From assembly GCF_900141745.1 (NCBI RefSeq), contig NZ_FSRM01000002.1, positions 682,001-746,000 on the forward strand: DNA of 64,000 nucleotides, given 5' to 3'. This DNA comes from Paraburkholderia phenazinium. GTDB lineage: Bacteria > Pseudomonadota > Gammaproteobacteria > Burkholderiales > Burkholderiaceae. A program made the translations under genes and the position numbers. Under the pieces are notes generated by a model. The model worked only from the letters and a program-made list of their open reading frames with translations. It was not told where the DNA came from and did not search any database. Positions 18,083 through 26,968 of this stretch are shown here, one piece after another; the first letter of the stretch is position 1, and each line of letters opens with the position of its first letter.

Positions 18083-21000
18083 ATGTCCAATTCTGTCGCT
18101 GCCCCCATGCCAGTCGCCTTGTATAGCGATCTACCGATGACGCGACAGGCATATCGTGCATTTCGTGCACGGCTCATTGCGTCCGAGGCAGTTCAACGTC
18201 GGATCGAAAAGGCTTGGGCCAAGACCTCCTACATACATGGTTGCTGGGCTCGCCGGCCGCTCGGTCTCGCTTACGGGCGGCACGTGATTCAAGCATTTCG
18301 AGATCAGGCGCTCGACGTGCTCGAGACGCTCACCGACGACGCAATAGATGAAGCAACTGAGGATGCGGCCTGTGCCAGACGCGCGTTGCGCGTTCCGGAT
18401 AATGCGTTACCCGAACGCACGCGCGGGACGCGTACCGGATACGGGCTGCTCAGGGCACTGGCACCTCTCGCCTGGTGGCGCCGAGTTGCCGCACGTCTGC
18501 GACCGATTGGCACGCCAGAGGGCCGGCGGTTGGTGTTTGCGGCCTACGCTCGCCCTTCGTGGCGGGACCAGCCCCACTTCGATGAGGCTCTCGATTTTTT
18601 CCTGCGCCACTTTACGCTGCCCGACTCGGCGAAGGGGCTTATAGAAGTCGGCTGGATAAACGAGACGACCGTACGCAACGCATGGCGACTGGGACTGCGC
18701 TCGGCGGACGCGCTAACCTCATTTGCGGATGCATCGCGAGGTTTCCCGGCCGAAAAGCTAGCGGTCCTCATCGAGCTCGAAGTGATCCGGACCGTGGAAG
18801 AACTCACCTGGCTCGAGCAATGGCGCAGTGAGCGGGAGCACATTTCGGCCACGCCGGGTGTACATCGGCAGGCGAAGCGCTCGATTGCGCGCCTGCTCGA
18901 GCTCGGTGCCCCACGCAGAAGCATTCTTCGGTTACTCGATTTCTGGAATTCGTGTGCGCCGGAAGATCTGAACCAATCGTTGAGCGCGCTCGCTGCGCGC
19001 GGCTACGGCGACGGCGCACAGATATTCAAAGCGCTCGAACAAACACTTTGGCTTGCACCTAGCGCTCGTAACTGGGACTTCGTCATCGACGTCGTAGGTG
19101 CACGTGAGGTTCACCACATCGCTCTGTTTGACGAGTTTCTCCGATGCGATACGCTGCCCGATGCCGCGGTCATACGTGCAGTCCAGGTGCCTGGCAGCAA
19201 ATTCGAGGATCTCGCGCAGACGCAATCCTTTCTGCTAACCCTATGCGACCGCCGCGCCCAGCCGGCGCGCGTCATTGCACTACTACTGGCGGAGCCGCAT
19301 GCGTTGCGCATTGAGCAACTGGCGCACTGTCGCAGCTATGCGGTGCACCGCTCTGAGGATGAGCTCCAGCAGTTCCTTGCGACGCTTGCGCAACACGGCT
19401 TCGGCACCACTGTGGGCGTGCTCGCATTTGAGGAAGTCTACAAATCGTGGCTACAAACTTCGAAAGTCGGTCGACTTCTGGCGCTCTACCGGCGCCTGCG
19501 CGATGCCCCACCTGATCCGCAAGCCGCCGCCAAATGGGTGATCGCGGTTGGTGAAAAATACCTCGATTCTCTCGAGTACCTCACGGAGGCGTTCCAGGTA
19601 ACTGATCGCGGAGCGTTTCAGCAGATCCGGCCCTTCGCACGCATCGCGAAGAACGTGCTGGCATGGGCCATCGAAGGGCGCGGGCATGCAACTGTTGAAG
19701 CACTTCGTACCTGGCGCCGAAGCGCACGTGGCATCGAGCAGGTAGATAACTATGAATGGCGAGAGCCCGTAACGCAGATCCTGCTCGAGGACGCTGCCGC
19801 ACGCGGCGATTTCATCCACGTGAACCGCAACTGGAGGGCGTTCTGGAAAGCGCGTCGGAACGAAAGCGAGGCCATCGTGGGAAGACCGGCCGTCGGAGCC
19901 GACAAGATGGCATTCGAGGTCTACTGGGCGCGGGTCGCGGAGCTCGAACCGCTTCTTGAAGAACGAGCGCTGCCGCACTTGCGGCATCAACTGGAGGCAA
20001 CAGGCGGATTTGTGGCGGCCAGCCTCATTCGCGCCGCGTGGCATGATGCGCGCGCGTATGAACAGGGGCTTGCGACGTTTACTAGCGAAGTGAAGGCTCT
20101 ATTAGATGGGCGCGGACCGAACACAGCGGATATTTCCGAGCTGCAGGCCGATGCGATCTCGGCCGTCTACGGCATCGACTTCGAGCCTCAAGACACGTAT
20201 TGGAGCAAGGTGGTGGCGCTTGAGACACATCTTGCCGGGCTGACATTGCGGCCGTACACAATGCACTTCGCTCGCCAACGCATCGAGATAAAGGGGAAGC
20301 GCCAGATTGACAGTCAAGGCGTTGTCGCCTTGCGCGAGGCGTTCGATTATGGGCGGCGTTTCCGCCAGATGATCGGCATAGACGTCGGACTCGCGTCAGA
20401 AGGTCTGTCGCCCAGGCAGATGCGTGAGAATCAACGTGCAGCGAGTCCCCAGACGCTGCACCGCCATCTGGGGGTACTGCTAGGTGTGTTGCCCGAGTCG
20501 ATGACTGAAGCCCTCAGTATTGAAATCGAGGCATTTGGCCTGGAGACGCACGATCCCGAACGGCGCCACGAGGCCGCCACGCACATCTCGAACTTCTTCG
20601 AAGTCGAGCTGGGAGACACCCTTCCCCAAGGTGTTGGGGCACTCAAGGCGCAGCTCGGCGAATTCGGCGCAGCCACGCTTGCCCGGCGCCTTGTCGACGC
20701 AACCTCGCAAGAGCCCGATTCAGACGGCCTTGTGGTAGCGTTCGAACGAACGGCAAATCGCGTGCGTGAACTGTACGGCCGGTGGATTCATCGCCAGTTG
20801 GATGTATTTACGGGTGGGGCTGTCGCTGCGGGCGGCGATATGTATCGCGCAGTCGTCTCGAAGTACGGCGCAGCCTACTACTCGAAGGTTGCGACCAAGC
20901 TTTGCAGCGATGACAATGAGCGCATGTGGCAGGAGCGCCGGCAGTCGCATCTGCTTGTCTTTGATCTAGCCAGAAAACGCCTTGCGGCGATGGCCATGCT

Positions 21001-21469
21001 TTACGTCGAGCGTGTCGCGGCGATCGACCCAGTGCGCCCCACACTCGTCATGCGCGCCATCAATACGCTCGTAGGCGAAGATTCCGGCCACGATCCAGAC
21101 TCGGTCGTCCGCGCGTTTTTTTCGGTGGGCGAGCAAATCGCGAAAGACAACCGTTTCGCCGCGTTTGCCATACCGACCAATACCGGTCAGCACCTGCTTT
21201 CAAACCGCAATGAAATCGTCGCAGTCATTGCGCGGCGATGCAACGAGGAGAAAGCGGACCATTCGGCACCCGATGGCGACTCGCCACAGCAGCTCCACCA
21301 AGCGCGGGTGGTGAGACTGCCTTCCGATGCGCCTTTCTATGGTTATGAACATGGCCGCGCGCCAGTCCACATACTCTACGTGCTTTGGTCGCCCTCGTGC
21401 GAGACCGCCGTACACTCAGCCGGAGAGGTATCCCGCAGGCCCGACGCAACGGACACGCGCACTCTTTAA
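18083..21469 (+). CDS. Large protein of unknown function (1128 residues)
   Basis: I do not recognise the family. The product is soluble, with no signal peptide or membrane segments, and appears almost wholly alpha-helical with many Arg/Glu/Ala-rich helices. No Walker motif, nuclease motif or protease triad was seen. The last 60 residues are low in predicted structure. Codon use is GC-rich, unlike the defence genes on either side. The start at 18083 (MSNSVAAPM) is the first ATG. Alternatives are at residues 9 and 19. It is divergent from the Mokosh-like pair and is followed after 25 bases by a small frameshifted gene. Position within a defence-carrying island suggests a role in conflict or mobility, but this is only association. 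Confidence 0.75.
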   Translation: MSNSVAAPMPVALYSDLPMTRQAYRAFRARLIASEAVQRRIEKAWAKTSYIHGCWARRPLGLAYGRHVIQAFRDQALDVLETLTDDAIDEATEDAACARRALRVPDNALPERTRGTRTGYGLLRALAPLAWWRRVAARLRPIGTPEGRRLVFAAYARPSWRDQPHFDEALDFFLRHFTLPDSAKGLIEVGWINETTVRNAWRLGLRSADALTSFADASRGFPAEKLAVLIELEVIRTVEELTWLEQWRSEREHISATPGVHRQAKRSIARLLELGAPRRSILRLLDFWNSCAPEDLNQSLSALAARGYGDGAQIFKALEQTLWLAPSARNWDFVIDVVGAREVHHIALFDEFLRCDTLPDAAVIRAVQVPGSKFEDLAQTQSFLLTLCDRRAQPARVIALLLAEPHALRIEQLAHCRSYAVHRSEDELQQFLATLAQHGFGTTVGVLAFEEVYKSWLQTSKVGRLLALYRRLRDAPPDPQAAAKWVIAVGEKYLDSLEYLTEAFQVTDRGAFQQIRPFARIAKNVLAWAIEGRGHATVEALRTWRRSARGIEQVDNYEWREPVTQILLEDAAARGDFIHVNRNWRAFWKARRNESEAIVGRPAVGADKMAFEVYWARVAELEPLLEERALPHLRHQLEATGGFVAASLIRAAWHDARAYEQGLATFTSEVKALLDGRGPNTADISELQADAISAVYGIDFEPQDTYWSKVVALETHLAGLTLRPYTMHFARQRIEIKGKRQIDSQGVVALREAFDYGRRFRQMIGIDVGLASEGLSPRQMRENQRAASPQTLHRHLGVLLGVLPESMTEALSIEIEAFGLETHDPERRHEAATHISNFFEVELGDTLPQGVGALKAQLGEFGAATLARRLVDATSQEPDSDGLVVAFERTANRVRELYGRWIHRQLDVFTGGAVAAGGDMYRAVVSKYGAAYYSKVATKLCSDDNERMWQERRQSHLLVFDLARKRLAAMAMLYVERVAAIDPVRPTLVMRAINTLVGEDSGHDPDSVVRAFFSVGEQIAKDNRFAAFAIPTNTGQHLLSNRNEIVAVIARRCNEEKADHSAPDGDSPQQLHQARVVRLPSDAPFYGYEHGRAPVHILYVLWSPSCETAVHSAGEVSRRPDATDTRTL

Positions 21470-21486
21470 CGTAACTTTAACGTAAC
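21465..21486 (+). repeat. Two tandem copies of an 11-base repeat
   Basis: TTTAACGTAAC occurs twice in direct succession (21465-21475, 21476-21486). The first copy contains the stop codon of the 1128-residue gene and the second lies just before the ATG of the next small gene. It may be a slippage product or a regulatory site. Confidence 0.7.
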
Positions 21487-21494
21487 GCAAACTC

Positions 21495-21841
21495 ATGAAT
21501 CCAGTTGAAGCCAAAGAGGTGATCGATCTGCTCGCACGCGGCATTGCGCCGACAACGGGCGAAATCCTGCCCGAGGACGGGCCGCTGTCCGACGTCCGCG
21601 TCGTGCGCGCATTGCTGCTCGCGAGCAACGCGCTTGCCTCTCCGGATGGAACCCGGTGTGCAGGCTCGCACCCGACCTGCCGCAGGCCGGTAAATCATGG
21701 TCCGACGCCGAGGACGAGCGGCTAACCAAGGCATACGATTCCGGCACGCCGATCAATGAGCTTGCCCGCCTCCACGAACGCACTCGCGGAGCAGTCCGCT
21801 CGCGCTTGAAGAAACTCGGAAAACTTCAAGACGAATCGTGA
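21495..21841 (+). pseudogene. Small helix-turn-helix-like gene split by a frameshift
   Basis: Two overlapping frames form one plausible protein of about 115 residues. The first, from ATG 21495, reads MNPVEAKEVIDLLARG, then TGEILPEDGPLSDVRVVRALLLASNAL. Near 21650 coding sense moves to another frame that reads LPQAGKSWSDAEDERLTKAY and ELARLHERTRGAVRSRLKKLGKL, a Myb/SANT-like or helix-turn-helix segment. The two frames differ by a single-base-type shift and no good slippery heptamer is visible, so I infer a mutation or a sequencing error. I recall similar small proteins in proteobacterial genomes but know no function. Confidence 0.6.
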
Positions 21842-22013
21842 AGAGTTTCCGCAGCGCCCGCTGTGACTGTCCCGCCGCCTGTGAGTCTTGAAAGATTGCC
21901 CAGCACGAAAGGTTACGGCAGATTTGCCGGCTTGCCTGATTCAGCGTGGGTGGCGAATGGACAAGGAGGATCGATAAACGGCTTCACGTTCGTTTGATGA
22001 TCGGCGAAATCAG

Positions 22014-22325
22014 TCAACGTACTTTCGAACTGGATATCTGTTCGGCAGCCGATTTAGCAACCGGCCGAATGATCTCAGGGAAAGACTTGTCCGGGAGTAC
22101 TGAACAGCATCCCAAAGCAACGCTGACCGCTGAAAATATGTCTCCGACGCCCTTGTCCTCGCGGTTGACCGCCAGCAATTGCACGCGAAAAACAAACACA
22201 TCTTCGATTTCGCCCAGAGGCTCTAACTTTAGCCGTCGACGCAATCTTTTGTCATGCGATACTTTGAGAACAACCGATGTCGGTACGATGAGAATACAGT
22301 AACGTGCGCTGCATCCAATAACGAG
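22014..22325 (-). pseudogene. Possible C-terminal gene remnant
   Basis: A minus-strand frame reads RYCILIVPTSVVLKVSHDKR, then LKLEPLGEIEDVFVFRVQLL and ends SSSKVR at TGA. Strand pattern and the LGEI...VFRV ending slightly recall the last part of class III nucleotide cyclase domains. No start codon exists in a sensible place, and the frame runs into the N-terminal region of the next gene on the opposite strand. It may be a decayed fragment. The similarity is weak. Confidence 0.25.
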
Positions 22326-22343
22326 AGAGACCCGAGGTGTCCG

Positions 22344-25300
22344 ATGAGCCTGGCAAGTGTTCGCTCCAGCCGCGGCGATAGCTATGAGATTTTGATCGCA
22401 GCCCAATGGGCAGTACGGATGCTGTCCGGCATGGATATTGAAAGCGTCGGCATTGACTCGACCGAGCTGGACGTCTCCGGCGAGTTCGTCACAGTTGACG
22501 ATGTTGTGGTCACATTCCGTGAAAGAACGAAGACTTACTGTCAGTGCAAGAAAAATCAAACAGACTTCGACTCTTGGAAAGTTTCGGACCTTGCTGACGA
22601 CCTAAAAAAGGCGGCAAACCAACTGACGCGTGACCCCCGAGGGACGGTAGTTTTTTACTCGACCGTACCGTTCGGTCAGATTCAAAAGCTGCGGGAACAT
22701 TCGATCGCGTTTTCGGACAGCGAGGCGTTTCAGAAAAGTCTCTCGACCAACAAGTCTTTGGCGACGGTTGCCAACACGCTCACCACTCTCTGGTCAGAAT
22801 GGATCGACACTGGCAATCGCACTCTCTTCGACCTCCTTCGACGCATATCCTTCGAAGGGACTTCATCGCAGGCAGTTCTCGCGGACCAGATCCTACGTGA
22901 CCTGAGGATGCACGTCACCGGGACCGAAAATGTTTACGACGCGTTAATCGCTCACTTGAATCGCCTTAAAAGTCGGACGACTTTCGACGCCGCCACAATT
23001 ACGTCGAAGCCGGTTCTGACCAGAGACGCACTCTTACAACTTATCGTTAAGGCGGGAGCCGTGCATACGCCCCCTCGGGCAGAGGCCGATCTTCTAAACG
23101 AGTTCAAGCGCGTCTCTGCAGTGGGCAGAGCGTGGCGCAGGGATATCGGTTCTCAACGAATACCGCGTACATCGCTCCAAACGCTTCTGGAACACATCGG
23201 CAATGGCGTAAAACGAGTCTTGGTATCAGACAGCCCAGGGGCAGGAAAGACCTGCCTGCTGCTCAATCTCGTCGACGAGCTCGAGAAGCAAAGCTACCGA
23301 TCTGTTATCTTCGTCCAAGGTCGAGAATTTGCCAATGCATTCAGCGACGGGGAGCGTTGCGCCTTGGGGCTGCCTGCCAGCGTTCTCGACTCGGTAGCCC
23401 GTATGGCTGAATACAGGCCTGTTGTGGTTGTCCTGGATTCGATCGATGTGCTGTCGCTAGCACGAGAACACTCATGTCTCAACTACTTCCTCACGCTCGT
23501 CGACCGGTTGCCGACAATCCCGAATGTCACTGTGATTGTCGCATGTCGAAACTTCGACCTGAAATATGATCGCCGCCTCGGACATCGTCAGTGGGATATG
23601 ACGATATCCGTAGGACCGCTCGATTGGCGGACTGAGGTCGTTCCGCTTCTAGAAGAATGGAACGTCAATGCGGACGACCTCGGAGACCGACTTCCGGTCA
23701 TCTTGACCAACCCGCGCATGCTCGCAATCTTTGGAGACCTAGTTAGTCGCGGACGGATTCCCGTCGTATCCACAGCGCAGGAACTTACCGAGCAGTATCT
23801 CGAGACTTGCGTCTCAGAAGTTCCGGCACTCGGAGAACCAGCCTTGATACTGCTGGAAGCGTTGGGGCAACAGATGTTGACGCGACGCCGATTGTCTATT
23901 GCGCCCGCCAGTGCCAACATTCCTCAACAGATGAAAGCGTCGTTACTAAGCAGTGAGATCATCGTTGAAAACTCCTCTCGATCTATTGAGTTTGGACATC
24001 AGACCTTGCTTGATGTGCTAGCGGTGCGCGCGGCAATCAGGTCGGGCAGCTCACTGATCGGATTTGTGCGGGCTCATGCGGCGACCCCCTTTCTGCGTCC
24101 CACAATCCGCAGCTTTCTGTTTTATTTGCGCTCGACAGACCCAGCGACTTTTCGATCACAGGTTCGAGCGATCATTGATGCTGAGGACATCGCTTTTCAT
24201 CTGAAGCGACTCGTAGCAGAGTCGTTTGCTGAGGTCATACCGACGGACGACGACTGGCGCCTCATATCACATCTGGACTCCCGGCATCCCAAAATCTTTC
24301 AGTTCTTCTTTTTCGCAACTCGTGCAGTTGAATGGTTCGACTTCTTCAGGCAGCACTGGTGGTCAACCCTAGTCGCGAAGAAGAACGTCGAAGGAGTGTT
24401 CCTCTTCACCCGTCATCTTGACGCTTGGGTTTCCACCTCTTCGCGCGATGTTCTGCAAATCTTTCTTGAACTGTTGCAATTCAACTGGCTGACGCGTGAT
24501 GAGGCTGCCGGCATCATTTCCGGCTCGATGCATCGTTGGAGCGACTGGACAGCGCCCCACCTAGAAAACGTCCTAAGTGCGTTGATCGAGTCGGCCTCGA
24601 CCATCAGAATCCCGCTCGGCCATAGTCTTGCCACCTGGGTCGGTGCAACTGGCAAGGGTGATGAGCTCCTTTGGCGATTTATCACTGGAGACATTACCTC
24701 GGAAGACGTGCATTACCGCAGGATCGGTTCAAAACTCCGATGCGGACCAGATCGTCTTGGTCCTAATCGGACGTTTCTAGAGGAACGCATGAGGTCGTCA
24801 GAGGCCCTGCTCAACCTCGCTATTGAAAGTATCGACTGCTGGACCCGGCGGGAGCTCGAATTCAACGATAGATCGGGATTTCGGATCGGATTCCTTCACG
24901 AGACATCGTATTCGCAGTCACATGCCAGATATGACATGAGGCATATCGATGGCGGAACAGTGCTTCTCGGCGCAATCGAGTCCGCATGCCTGAGTCACGC
25001 AGCGACCGACACCCCTTGGTGGCGTGAGAATGTGAACATGCTCTTGCACAGCGTCGATGGTGGCCTGCGCTATATTGCAATCCGGGCAATCACAAAAGCA
25101 CCGGAAACGAATATCGTAAGTATAGCGGGCGTTCTGCGCGATCAAACTATGCTTGAATACGGAGGCGACTATGAGATGGGTCGATTGCTCAATTCTTCAT
25201 TTCATCTCTTGGGACCAGAAGTCACGGATAGTGTGCTTGACCAGATAATGACGCTTTTTGAGGGATATTATCAAGAAAGCGGAACCATACCCGATTGGAT

Positions 25301-26906
25301 TCCGAGAAAACGACGAGACTTCCTGGACTGGATACCCTGCTGCCTTAGGTCACCCGCAGCCAGCATCTACCTAGATCAGTTACGCAACCAGTATGGCGAT
25401 TCCGAGCGCGAACCGCGGATAGAGAGAAGTGGCGGTTGGGTGTCGCCACCTTTTGAATACAGACGCTTCGTCGAGCTCTCGCCACCCGACGTCGTTCGTC
25501 TCTTGCGCCAATACAGTCCGGGCCATTGTCGAGAAAACTTTCTGCCTGCAGGAGGACCGGACGCTGTCGCCGCGCAATTGTCAGAGGCTGCCTCTAGATA
25601 TCCGGTACGCTTCCTGTCGTTGCTCACCGAACACTGGTCAAAGATTGACGATCGATTTGGCAGAAGCATCCTTACCGGCATCGCTCGGCATCTCGGTTAC
25701 CGCTCTGGTAGCGTCGTGAGCACTGGCGAGTGGAAGGCGGAAGAGGAACCGCCCCTAACTCTTGTGGTGAAGCTTGCGCTGGACGAACTCGACCGCCATC
25801 CTGCTTCGTGGACTGGGACTCGGGCTGCCGCCGAGGTGCTTGAGGCATCTTCACATGTCATCGAAGACGACGTTGAACTCGGGAGATTCACGTTTCATTT
25901 GGTTGGTGTTTCCCTGTCCCCGGACCCGGAGTCAGAGGGAAATGAGCTGGCGATAACGGCATCAAACTCTACGAGAGGCGTTGCTGCCCAAGCTGCAACG
26001 ATAGCTGCAGTGCGATGGGAAGCAAAAGGAAAGCTTATTCCCTCATTGCTCGATACAACTCTCCAGCGCCTCGCCGGCGACGCTAATGGCGGAGTTCGTT
26101 TTTCCATACTTCGCTATCTTCCGCGCTTGCAGCAGACCAACCCTGCTTTGGGCTGGCGCCTCTTCGCGAAGGCTACCGACGGTGCTGATGTGGCGACATG
26201 GTCTGAGGCCGAACCGTGCCTCTATTCTGCCTATCATCTGGATTTTGAGAGAGTATCCCCTTATCTCGTGCGCTTGTATCAGGCGCGAGCACTCGAGTCG
26301 TGGGCGCATATTGCATGTCTGGCGACCCTTTCCGGACACATTTCGACGACTGATATTAAGGCCTCCCTTGAGGGCGTCGAGGAGGAATCGGCATGGATCG
26401 GTACCTCTCGCGTATTTGCCACCAACGCCGGACTTAACGAGCATCAGGCAGCTTGTTTTGACATGCTTGAGTGGGTGTTGCTGCATGCCCCGCCTTCAAT
26501 GAATGTAGCCAGCGAGGTCGACCATCGGTTGTTCGCAGCAGAATCGGGTATCCATCATGTTCCTGAACCACTGCTGCGAACTGTGTTTGCGTTCAGAAGT
26601 CGGATCGACCAGGTGCAACGGGCAGCACCCACGTCTTTCCTTCAATGGCTGGAAGCAAATGCAGTTGATGCGCCGGACCAGACACTATCGGCTATCGAGA
26701 TAATGCTCAACGGGTCGCAATGGTCCGAGGAAGCAACGCTATTCTTTGCACCATCAATTTTCAGCGCTCTGTTTCAGGAAGCAGAGGAACGGGAAGACTC
26801 TGATGGAGGTGATTTCCTGCATCGCGTCGTCGCGGTTCAGGACGTCCTGCTTCAGTTCGCTGGGAATACGCTATATAACTGGCTCAAGGACGCTGAACGG
26901 GCATGA
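22344..26906 (+). CDS. Avs-like STAND NTPase with N-terminal Cap4/PD-(D/E)xK-type nuclease
   Basis: A 1520-residue protein. Residues about 8-210 resemble the Cap4 (DUF4297-type) nuclease: SSRGDSYEILIAAQW, acidic VDD at 51-53 and QCKK from Gln67, a Q-x-K variant of the PD-(D/E)xK core. A STAND-type NTPase follows, with Walker A DSPGAGKT at 296-303 and Walker B VVVVLDSIDVL near 364. The last 800 residues are helical, as in target-sensing arms of Avs proteins. The start at 22344 is set by GAGGT upstream. The longer frame from 22254 adds a cysteine-rich segment without a ribosome site. Avs proteins sense phage proteins and then cut DNA. The subtype cannot be assigned by eye. Base composition is lower in GC than the flanks. 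Confidence 0.75.
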   Translation: MSLASVRSSRGDSYEILIAAQWAVRMLSGMDIESVGIDSTELDVSGEFVTVDDVVVTFRERTKTYCQCKKNQTDFDSWKVSDLADDLKKAANQLTRDPRGTVVFYSTVPFGQIQKLREHSIAFSDSEAFQKSLSTNKSLATVANTLTTLWSEWIDTGNRTLFDLLRRISFEGTSSQAVLADQILRDLRMHVTGTENVYDALIAHLNRLKSRTTFDAATITSKPVLTRDALLQLIVKAGAVHTPPRAEADLLNEFKRVSAVGRAWRRDIGSQRIPRTSLQTLLEHIGNGVKRVLVSDSPGAGKTCLLLNLVDELEKQSYRSVIFVQGREFANAFSDGERCALGLPASVLDSVARMAEYRPVVVVLDSIDVLSLAREHSCLNYFLTLVDRLPTIPNVTVIVACRNFDLKYDRRLGHRQWDMTISVGPLDWRTEVVPLLEEWNVNADDLGDRLPVILTNPRMLAIFGDLVSRGRIPVVSTAQELTEQYLETCVSEVPALGEPALILLEALGQQMLTRRRLSIAPASANIPQQMKASLLSSEIIVENSSRSIEFGHQTLLDVLAVRAAIRSGSSLIGFVRAHAATPFLRPTIRSFLFYLRSTDPATFRSQVRAIIDAEDIAFHLKRLVAESFAEVIPTDDDWRLISHLDSRHPKIFQFFFFATRAVEWFDFFRQHWWSTLVAKKNVEGVFLFTRHLDAWVSTSSRDVLQIFLELLQFNWLTRDEAAGIISGSMHRWSDWTAPHLENVLSALIESASTIRIPLGHSLATWVGATGKGDELLWRFITGDITSEDVHYRRIGSKLRCGPDRLGPNRTFLEERMRSSEALLNLAIESIDCWTRRELEFNDRSGFRIGFLHETSYSQSHARYDMRHIDGGTVLLGAIESACLSHAATDTPWWRENVNMLLHSVDGGLRYIAIRAITKAPETNIVSIAGVLRDQTMLEYGGDYEMGRLLNSSFHLLGPEVTDSVLDQIMTLFEGYYQESGTIPDWIPRKRRDFLDWIPCCLRSPAASIYLDQLRNQYGDSEREPRIERSGGWVSPPFEYRRFVELSPPDVVRLLRQYSPGHCRENFLPAGGPDAVAAQLSEAASRYPVRFLSLLTEHWSKIDDRFGRSILTGIARHLGYRSGSVVSTGEWKAEEEPPLTLVVKLALDELDRHPASWTGTRAAAEVLEASSHVIEDDVELGRFTFHLVGVSLSPDPESEGNELAITASNSTRGVAAQAATIAAVRWEAKGKLIPSLLDTTLQRLAGDANGGVRFSILRYLPRLQQTNPALGWRLFAKATDGADVATWSEAEPCLYSAYHLDFERVSPYLVRLYQARALESWAHIACLATLSGHISTTDIKASLEGVEEESAWIGTSRVFATNAGLNEHQAACFDMLEWVLLHAPPSMNVASEVDHRLFAAESGIHHVPEPLLRTVFAFRSRIDQVQRAAPTSFLQWLEANAVDAPDQTLSAIEIMLNGSQWSEEATLFFAPSIFSALFQEAEEREDSDGGDFLHRVVAVQDVLLQFAGNTLYNWLKDAERA

Positions 26907-26968
26907 AAGGCGACGAAGTGGCCGCCTTGAGATCTCACCTCCACATAGGCGGGATGCGCAGAATGTAT

